From assembly GCF_003111685.1 (NCBI RefSeq), contig NZ_CP022190.1, forward strand, positions 434,001 through 498,000: DNA of 64,000 bases. The letters run 5' to 3'. This document shows positions 59,251 to 64,000 of the stretch, piece after piece. A program made the position numbers and the translations under genes. Below the pieces are notes generated by a model. It was not told where the DNA came from. It ran no database searches and was given only the letters and a program-made list of their open reading frames with translations. The stretch is from Alloyangia pacifica (GTDB lineage Bacteria; Pseudomonadota; Alphaproteobacteria; Rhodobacterales; Rhodobacteraceae). Position 1 is the stretch's first letter, and each line of letters begins with the position of its first letter.

Positions 59251-59280
59251 GCCGGCCGGCGCAGCACTGCGCCGGCCGGT
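59251..59280 (+). terminator. GC hairpin after the BCCT carrier gene
   Basis: A perfect 12-bp stem CCGGCCGGCGCA / TGCGCCGGCCGG (59252-59263 and 59268-59279) with a 4-nt loop and flanking G-T pair, 20 nt after the stop. There is no clear T-run, but the stem strength and location suggest a transcript end or mRNA-stabilising element. Confidence 0.65.
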
Positions 59281-59454
59281 GGCGCTTCTCGCCTGCGCGC
59301 TGTTTCCCTACGGTGCGCAATTTGCCGGATAGCGCGGTAATGTCGCTCTCGGCCCCAGTGGTGCGGCGAAATACGGCGAAAAATTGACATAACCCCATCG
59401 CCTGCTAGCCTCGGGCCAAGAGTTTCCCGAAGTGCGGGTTTGTGAGGGATGAAT

Positions 59455-59787
59455 ATGCGAGTTCTCAGCGTTTGCGCCGCGGCAGCGGCATTGGTGGCCC
59501 TTGCGGGCGCAGCACAAGCGGGCAGCCAGGGATACCCCGGCGACATGTACATGCCCGGCTCCGCGGGCTTCGTGGCGGGCGCCGGCAACGCGCAGCCGCT
59601 GGTACAGGCCTACCCCGGCCCCAGCATGTGCGCGGGCAAGCAACAGCCGGTGATCCTCGGCGGCCAGATCTGGTGCGGCACCCCCACCGGCGGCCTCTAC
59701 GCGGAGCCTGCCCAACGCGCCCGCCGCAGCACAATGGGCACGCAGGGCGCGCCGCTGCCGCGGGCCTATGTTCCGGCCGGGCAGTAA
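59455..59787 (+). CDS. Small secreted glycine/alanine-rich protein
   Basis: A 110-residue protein. The signal peptide MRVLSVCAAAAALVALAGAAQAG is followed by a low-complexity Gly/Pro/Tyr region and a core with two cysteines (MCAGKQ and IWCGTP). I do not recognise a family. The start is ambiguous: ATG at 59449 and ATG at 59455 are both in frame. GTGAGGG lies 7 nt before the second and abuts the first, so I use 59455. Possibly a periplasmic or cell-surface protein. Confidence 0.65.
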   Translation: MRVLSVCAAAAALVALAGAAQAGSQGYPGDMYMPGSAGFVAGAGNAQPLVQAYPGPSMCAGKQQPVILGGQIWCGTPTGGLYAEPAQRARRSTMGTQGAPLPRAYVPAGQ

Positions 59788-59885
59788 GGCGTCGCTTCGA
59801 CGCACCTCTCAAGGCCATACGGACTTGGCTTTTTCCGGCGAGCCGCGTATACGCGCGGCTTGAACCAATTCCGGGAACCGTCGCC

Positions 59886-60677
59886 ATGCAGGGCAGTGCC
59901 AATCTCAACATCATGATCAAGGCCGCGCGCAAGGCGGGTCGGTCGCTGGTCAAGGACTTCCGCGAGGTCGAGAACCTTCAGGTCTCGATGAAGGGTGCAG
60001 GCGACTTCGTGTCGCGCGCCGACATCGCCGCCGAGAAGATTCTCAAGGACGAGCTGCTGGGCGCCCGCCCGACCTACGGCTGGCTTGGGGAAGAGGGCGG
60101 TGGCCAGGACGGCGAAGATCCGACCCGCCGCTGGATCGTCGATCCGCTGGATGGCACCACCAACTTCCTGCATGGCCTGCCGCATTGGGCGATCTCCATC
60201 GCGCTCGAGCACAAGGGCAAGATCGTCGCTGGTGTGGTGTTCGATCCGGCCAAGGACGAGATGTTCTACGCCGAGAAGGGCGCCGGCGCCTGGCTCAACG
60301 ACTCGCGCCGCCTGCGGGTCTCGGGCCGCCACCGCATGATCGAGGCGATCTTCGCCACGGGCGTGCCCTTCGCCGCGAAGAAGACCCTGCCGGCGACCCT
60401 CAAGGACCTCGCCCGCCTGATGCCCGAATGCGCCGGCGTGCGGCGCTGGGGGGCGGCGGCGCTCGATCTGGCCTATGTGGCCGCGGGCCGCTACGACGGC
60501 TACTGGGAGCGCGAGCTGAACATCTGGGACATCGCCGCGGGCGGTCTCATTGCCTCCGAGGCGGGCGCGCTGGTCGAAGGCATCCGCGAAGACCAGGACC
60601 CCTACGAGACGGGCTCGATCCTCTGCGCGAGCAACAATATCTTCGACGCCTTCGCCAAGACCATTCGCGAGGTCTGA
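59886..60677 (+). CDS. suhB: Inositol monophosphatase family protein
   Basis: A 263-residue IMPase. Metal-binding motifs are the Glu in WLGEEGG, DPLDGTTNFLHG and the C-terminal WDIAAGGLI. This is the Li-sensitive Mg-dependent phosphatase fold that hydrolyses inositol-1-phosphate and, in the SuhB group, also has ribosome-assembly and RNA-polymerase-linked roles. The ATG at 59886 is directly at the MQGSANLNIMIKAARKAG start. A strong intrinsic terminator follows. Confidence 0.93.
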   Translation: MQGSANLNIMIKAARKAGRSLVKDFREVENLQVSMKGAGDFVSRADIAAEKILKDELLGARPTYGWLGEEGGGQDGEDPTRRWIVDPLDGTTNFLHGLPHWAISIALEHKGKIVAGVVFDPAKDEMFYAEKGAGAWLNDSRRLRVSGRHRMIEAIFATGVPFAAKKTLPATLKDLARLMPECAGVRRWGAAALDLAYVAAGRYDGYWERELNIWDIAAGGLIASEAGALVEGIREDQDPYETGSILCASNNIFDAFAKTIREV

Positions 60678-60721
60678 ACGGGGCGCGCGCAGCCCGCGCA
60701 ACCGCGGGCGACCGGAACAGG

Positions 60722-60748
60722 AAGGGAGCCGCATGGCTCCCTTTTTTT
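60722..60748 (+). terminator. Intrinsic terminator downstream of suhB
   Basis: A 9-bp stem AAGGGAGCC/GGCTCCCTT with a GCAT loop runs into a TTTTTTT tract. It lies 45 nt after the suhB stop and is a textbook rho-independent terminator. Confidence 0.95.
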
Positions 60749-60795
60749 ATCCGCGCTTGTTTTGAAGCAGAAATACGCCCGCCGGAGCCGCCCGC

Positions 60796-61179
60796 TCAGC
60801 GGTCGGATGGATGGTTGACCCCGTCCGACCATGGGATTGGCTCGTGCTCTGCCGGGTTTACCCCTTCGATGCCCCCTATGTTCACCCCGAACTCATTCGG
60901 GTTCGACCGGCGCCGGTGGTACATGTAGATGCCGCAGACCGAGCAGAAGTAGTGCTGCGCGGTGTTGGTGCCGAACTGGTAGAGCGTCATCTTGTCCGCG
61001 CCCTTCACCACCTCGACCCCGTCTTTCGGCGCGGTCACGGCGGCGGCGCCCCTGCGGCGGCAGAATGAGCAGTCGCAGCGACGGGCCGTGTTCAGCCCGT
61101 CCGCCAGCGTCACGCGCAGCGCGCAGGCGCCGCAGTGGCAGGTGACGGTGACCGGCGCGCTCGTCAAACTCCCGACCAT
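60796..61179 (-). CDS. GFA/Mss4-like zinc-binding protein, second copy
   Basis: A 127-residue GFA-family protein. The zinc cysteines are CHCGACALRV, CDCSFCRRRGAA and HYFCSVCGIYMYHRR. It is diverged from the protein at 9188-9580. The ATG at 61179 lies 15 nt inside the 3' end of the rhomboid gene, a 16-nt overlap that suggests translational coupling. A substrate for the family is generally unproved. Confidence 0.87.
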   Translation of the reverse strand: MVGSLTSAPVTVTCHCGACALRVTLADGLNTARRCDCSFCRRRGAAAVTAPKDGVEVVKGADKMTLYQFGTNTAQHYFCSVCGIYMYHRRRSNPNEFGVNIGGIEGVNPAEHEPIPWSDGVNHPSDR

Positions 61180-61940
61180 GGGCCCTTCCTTCCGTTCTGG
61201 CGTGTTCCGGCGCGCGGGATATGTGTGCGGCCGATGGCGTATTTGGCGGCGGGATGCGGCGGCTGGCCGTGGGTGCGGTTCCAGAACGCCGGGCCGCCCC
61301 GCGCCAGCCAGACCGGGGCGATCATGAGGAGGCCCGCGACGAAGCCGCCCACATGCGCCCAATAGGCAACGCCGCCCTCGGCCCCGGCGCTGCCGATGCC
61401 GCTGAAGATCTGCAACCCGAACCAGACCGCCAGCAGCAGCCACGCGGGGATCGGCAGCACCTTGAAGATGATGATCAGGATGATGAGGATGTCGACCCGC
61501 GCCTTCGGAAAGAGCAGCAGGTAGGCGCCCATGACCCCGGCGATCGCCCCCGAGGCGCCGACCGTGGGCACCGCCGAGCCGGGATCGGCCAGATATTGCA
61601 GCAGCGCCGCCGCGACGCCCGAGGCGAGGTAGAAGAGCAGGTAGCGCAGGTGCCCCAGCATATCCTCGATATTGTCGCCGAAGATGAACAGGAACAACAT
61701 GTTGCCGAAGAGGTGCATGACGCCGCCATGCAGGAACATCGAGGTGAGGATGCCGGTGTATCCGTAGCCCTGCGAGATATGCGCGGGGAAGAGCGCCCAC
61801 CGCTCGAAGAAGACATCGAGCGCGGCGGGGTCGGTGAACAGCACCCAGTACCCCAGGAAGATCACCGTGTTGGCGATGATCAGCGCGTATGTGACATAGG
61901 GCGTGCGCCCCGAGGGGTTGTGATCTCGGATCGGGAACAT
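61164..61940 (-). CDS. Rhomboid-family intramembrane serine protease
   Basis: A 258-residue membrane protein with about six helices. It has the catalytic Ser130 in GASGAIAGVMGAY, the partner His196 in AHVGGFVAG, and the oxyanion-region HGGVMHLFGNM with the conserved His-Asn set. All catalytic residues are present, so it should be an active intramembrane protease. The C-terminus extends beyond the core by about 45 polar residues. It overlaps the GFA gene by 16 nt, and a shared function is not implied. Confidence 0.9.
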   Translation of the reverse strand: MFPIRDHNPSGRTPYVTYALIIANTVIFLGYWVLFTDPAALDVFFERWALFPAHISQGYGYTGILTSMFLHGGVMHLFGNMLFLFIFGDNIEDMLGHLRYLLFYLASGVAAALLQYLADPGSAVPTVGASGAIAGVMGAYLLLFPKARVDILIILIIIFKVLPIPAWLLLAVWFGLQIFSGIGSAGAEGGVAYWAHVGGFVAGLLMIAPVWLARGGPAFWNRTHGQPPHPAAKYAIGRTHIPRAGTRQNGRKGPWSGV

Positions 61941-62171
61941 GGCTGCCAGAGTGACGCGCGCGGGCCGGTCGTCAAGGGCGGATCGGCCGGACGCGTGGAA
62001 AATCCCTGCACACAGGCTGTCCCCGCCGCGGCCGGGCGGCACATCTCCTCTTCGGGCGCAAGCGCTGCGTGACCGTAGTTATGCTTCAGCGTCCTGAGAA
62101 CGTGCGGGGTACCGGCCGGGGAGGCTGCACGTGGTAGCCCTCGCAGACAGATCCATTTCAAAGGTCTTTGG

Positions 62172-62600
62172 TTATTCGCCGCGCACGACGAAGACCGACT
62201 GTTTGGCGTGGCGGACCACCCGGGCGGCGTTCGGCCCCAGAAGGTAGTCGGCAAGCTCGGGGGTGTGCGACGACAGGACGATGGCATCGGCCTTGAGCTT
62301 GTCTGCGGCGATGAGGATCTGGTCGTAGATGCGCCCGTGTAGCACGTGCGGATGCACCTCGACCGCGTCCGGCACGTTGGCGTTCACCCAGTCCTTGAGC
62401 TTGGCGCCGACCTCCTTGAGGGCGCCCTTCTCGAAGCCCTCTCGAAAGTAGCCCGAGACCATCGACATGCCGAAGTCGGGCAGCACGGTCACCACGTGCA
62501 GCACCATGCCCTCGCCGCCGAGGTGCAGGGCCGTCGGCAGCGCCTTGGTCCAGCTCGCGGGGGCCGAGAGATCGATGGGCAAAAGGATCGTCTTGTACAT
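62172..62600 (-). CDS. UspA-family universal stress protein
   Basis: A 142-residue protein with a single Usp domain. It starts MYKTILLPIDLSAPASW and ends with SHTPELADYLLGPNAARVVRHAKQSVFVV, containing the G-x2-G-x9-G(S/T/N)-like ATP-binding pattern in modified form (LGPNAARVVRHAKQSV). AGGAGCC precedes the ATG. It lies 11 nt downstream of the TRAP permease gene and is the same-strand partner. Usp-like genes commonly accompany TRAP-TAXI transporters in alphaproteobacteria. Confidence 0.88.
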   Translation of the reverse strand: MYKTILLPIDLSAPASWTKALPTALHLGGEGMVLHVVTVLPDFGMSMVSGYFREGFEKGALKEVGAKLKDWVNANVPDAVEVHPHVLHGRIYDQILIAADKLKADAIVLSSHTPELADYLLGPNAARVVRHAKQSVFVVRGE

Positions 62601-62611
62601 CGCAAGGCTCC

Positions 62612-64000
62612 TCAGAAGGCCGGCACGGTCTGGCGGCGGCGTTGCATCAGGATCACCAGCCCCAGCAGCAGCAGCGCGGGGATGTAGAAGAGCTGCGCCG
62701 GCAGCCGTTCCTGCGGGACCAGCACCGAGGCGATCTGCACCGGCTCGTCGGCGTAGAAGTCGAAGCTCGCCAGCTTCTCGGCGGTGGGGGTGCCGAACAT
62801 CGGCTCGTCGAGCTTCACCACGTCGCCCTCGGGGAAGAGCATCAGGCCGGAATTGTCGATCCGCTCCTGCGCGTTGGCGCCATGGGCGTCCATCACCAGC
62901 GTCGTCGAGGCAGTCTCGCCGGTGTTGAAATCCGGCCCTTCGATTTCCAGCCGGATCCGGCTGCCCTCCGGCAGCTCAGCCAGCACCTGCTCGAACTCGG
63001 CCGGCGGGATATTGTGGAAGGGGCTCTGCACCATGTTCAGCCAGACGTTGGGCACGAAGAGCGTGAAGGCCACCAGCAGCAGCGCCGCGCTCTCCCAGAT
63101 GCGCGAGCGGGCGAAGAAATAGCCCTGCGTGGCGGCAGCGAAGAGCAGCATGGCGAAGGTTGCGACGATGAAGACGAAGACCGCATGCGCAATGCCCGTG
63201 GCGGTGCCGAGATCGACCCCGTAGAGGATCAGCGTTGGGTTGAAGATGAACAGGAACGGCAGGGCGACGGTGCGCAGGCTGTAGAAAAAGGCGGTGAAGC
63301 CCGTCTTAATCGGATCACCGCCCGAAACCGCCGCGGCCGCGAAGGACGCAAGCCCCACGGGCGGCGTCACGTCGGCCATGATGCCGAAGTAGAAGACGAA
63401 GAGATGCGCCGCGATCAGGGGCACGATCAAGCCTTCCTGCGCGCCGAGCGAGACCACCACATTGGCCATCAGCGAGGACACCACGATGTAGTTCGCAGTG
63501 GTCGGCAAGCCCATGCCAAGGATCAGCGAGAAAACCCCGACGAGGATCAGCATGATGATCAGGCTGCCGCCCGAGAGCTGCTCGACGAGGCCCGCGAGCT
63601 CTGTGCCGATGGGGGTCTTGGTGACCGTGGCGACGATGATCCCCGCCGCCGCCGTGGCGACGCCGATGCCGATCATGTTCCGCGCACCGGCGATGAGACC
63701 GTCGATCAGGTCCTGCCAGCCGTTGCGGAATTCCTCGGCCACGCGGGCGCCTTCGCCGCGCAGGATGGCCTTGAGCGGACGCTGAGTGATGATGATCAGA
63801 AGCATCAGCGCGGTGGCGTAGAACGCGGATTTCGCCGGGCTCTGCCGCTCGACCATCAGGAACCAGACCAGCACGATGATCGGCAGGATGTAGTGCAGCC
63901 CGGTGGCATAGACTTCGCCCACGGTGGGCAGCTTGATGTTGGGATCGCTGGGGTCGTCGACCTCGAGATCGGGGCGGCGCGCGGCGATGGCGAGAAGCCA
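62612..64000 (-). CDS. TRAP transporter fused permease (TAXI-type), C-terminal part
   Basis: The window cuts the 5' part. About 462 residues of the C-terminal end are visible, and the frame is open to the right edge (ARRPDLEVDDPSDPNIKLP precedes GEVYATG). It has many hydrophobic helices, with GMGLPTTANYIVVSSLMA and HLFVFYFGIMADVTPPVGLASFAAAAVSG, signatures of the large DctM-like domain of TRAP 4TM/12TM fusion permeases of the TAXI family. It takes up an organic acid or amino acid with a periplasmic TAXI receptor encoded upstream, outside the window. A uspA follows at 11 nt. Confidence 0.9.
   Translation of the reverse strand, partial: WLLAIAARRPDLEVDDPSDPNIKLPTVGEVYATGLHYILPIIVLVWFLMVERQSPAKSAFYATALMLLIIITQRPLKAILRGEGARVAEEFRNGWQDLIDGLIAGARNMIGIGVATAAAGIIVATVTKTPIGTELAGLVEQLSGGSLIIMLILVGVFSLILGMGLPTTANYIVVSSLMANVVVSLGAQEGLIVPLIAAHLFVFYFGIMADVTPPVGLASFAAAAVSGGDPIKTGFTAFFYSLRTVALPFLFIFNPTLILYGVDLGTATGIAHAVFVFIVATFAMLLFAAATQGYFFARSRIWESAALLLVAFTLFVPNVWLNMVQSPFHNIPPAEFEQVLAELPEGSRIRLEIEGPDFNTGETASTTLVMDAHGANAQERIDNSGLMLFPEGDVVKLDEPMFGTPTAEKLASFDFYADEPVQIASVLVPQERLPAQLFYIPALLLLGLVILMQRRRQTVPAF

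Noticed and set aside
60796-61800. A 334-codon frame reading from rhomboid into the GFA gene as one protein
   Set aside because: Upstream of 61179 it is out of frame with the rhomboid gene and Arg-rich; not a real fusion.

Overview
The window is GC-rich bacterial chromosome with tightly packed genes, many ATGA or TGATG overlaps between neighbours, and long GC-driven shadow frames. The gene content (STAS-cheY-cheA-cheW-cheR order, LdtR-type MarR regulator beside sdhE, DUF1194 proteins, Frc-type sugar importer with a ROK regulator, choline-sulfatase plus BCCT carrier, TRAP-TAXI permease) suggests an alphaproteobacterium of the Rhodobacteraceae (Roseobacter/Salipiger-like, probably marine). That placement is inferred from gene families, not from a phylogenetic marker.

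Layout. 1-3405: a minus-strand chemotaxis operon running off the left edge. 3735-9580: single genes for a TPP-dependent enzyme, a membrane-anchored Mrr-like nuclease, an exostosin-type glycosyltransferase, trpB and a GFA-family protein. 9649-14345: a cobalamin riboswitch followed by btuB-btuF-btuC-btuD. 14408-18589: a minus-strand run of alkaline phosphatase, DUF3299-like protein, ABC ATPase and an FtsX-type permease with a histidine-rich loop, behind an 11-nt periodic Pho-box array. The last three genes resemble the zinc-linked PA4064-PA4066 cassette of Pseudomonas. 18650-23068: a ROK regulator divergent from frcBCA.

23069-38018: a poorly coding stretch and then one 14-kb gene for a giant, apparently cysteine-free protein of 4,667 residues. 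It has many carbohydrate-binding-like and cadherin/Ig-like modules, a quinoprotein sugar-dehydrogenase-like propeller, two long copies of an unusual module, and a very recent 813-bp internal tandem duplication. 38112-46653: small stress and envelope genes (cytochrome c, CsbD, HExxH lipoprotein, DUF1194, anti-sigma-like protein), parE, an outer-membrane barrel and thyA-folA. 46889-49367: a lipoprotein followed immediately by a Slam-type (DUF560) outer-membrane protein, a probable surface-lipoprotein export pair.

49445-54806: gloA, a second DUF1194 protein, htpX, ldtR, sdhE with an HTH gene, and an aspartate aminotransferase. 54827-59231: a choline-O-sulfate locus (LysR regulator, betC with a structured leader, BCCT carrier). 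59455-64000: a small secreted protein, suhB, a second GFA protein overlapping a rhomboid protease, and uspA with a TRAP permease running off the right edge.

The strongest candidates for something under-described are the giant protein and its repeats, the lipoprotein/Slam pair, and the Pho-controlled alkaline phosphatase linked to a probable zinc-handling cassette. I saw no rRNA, tRNA, CRISPR array, intact insertion sequence or prophage.
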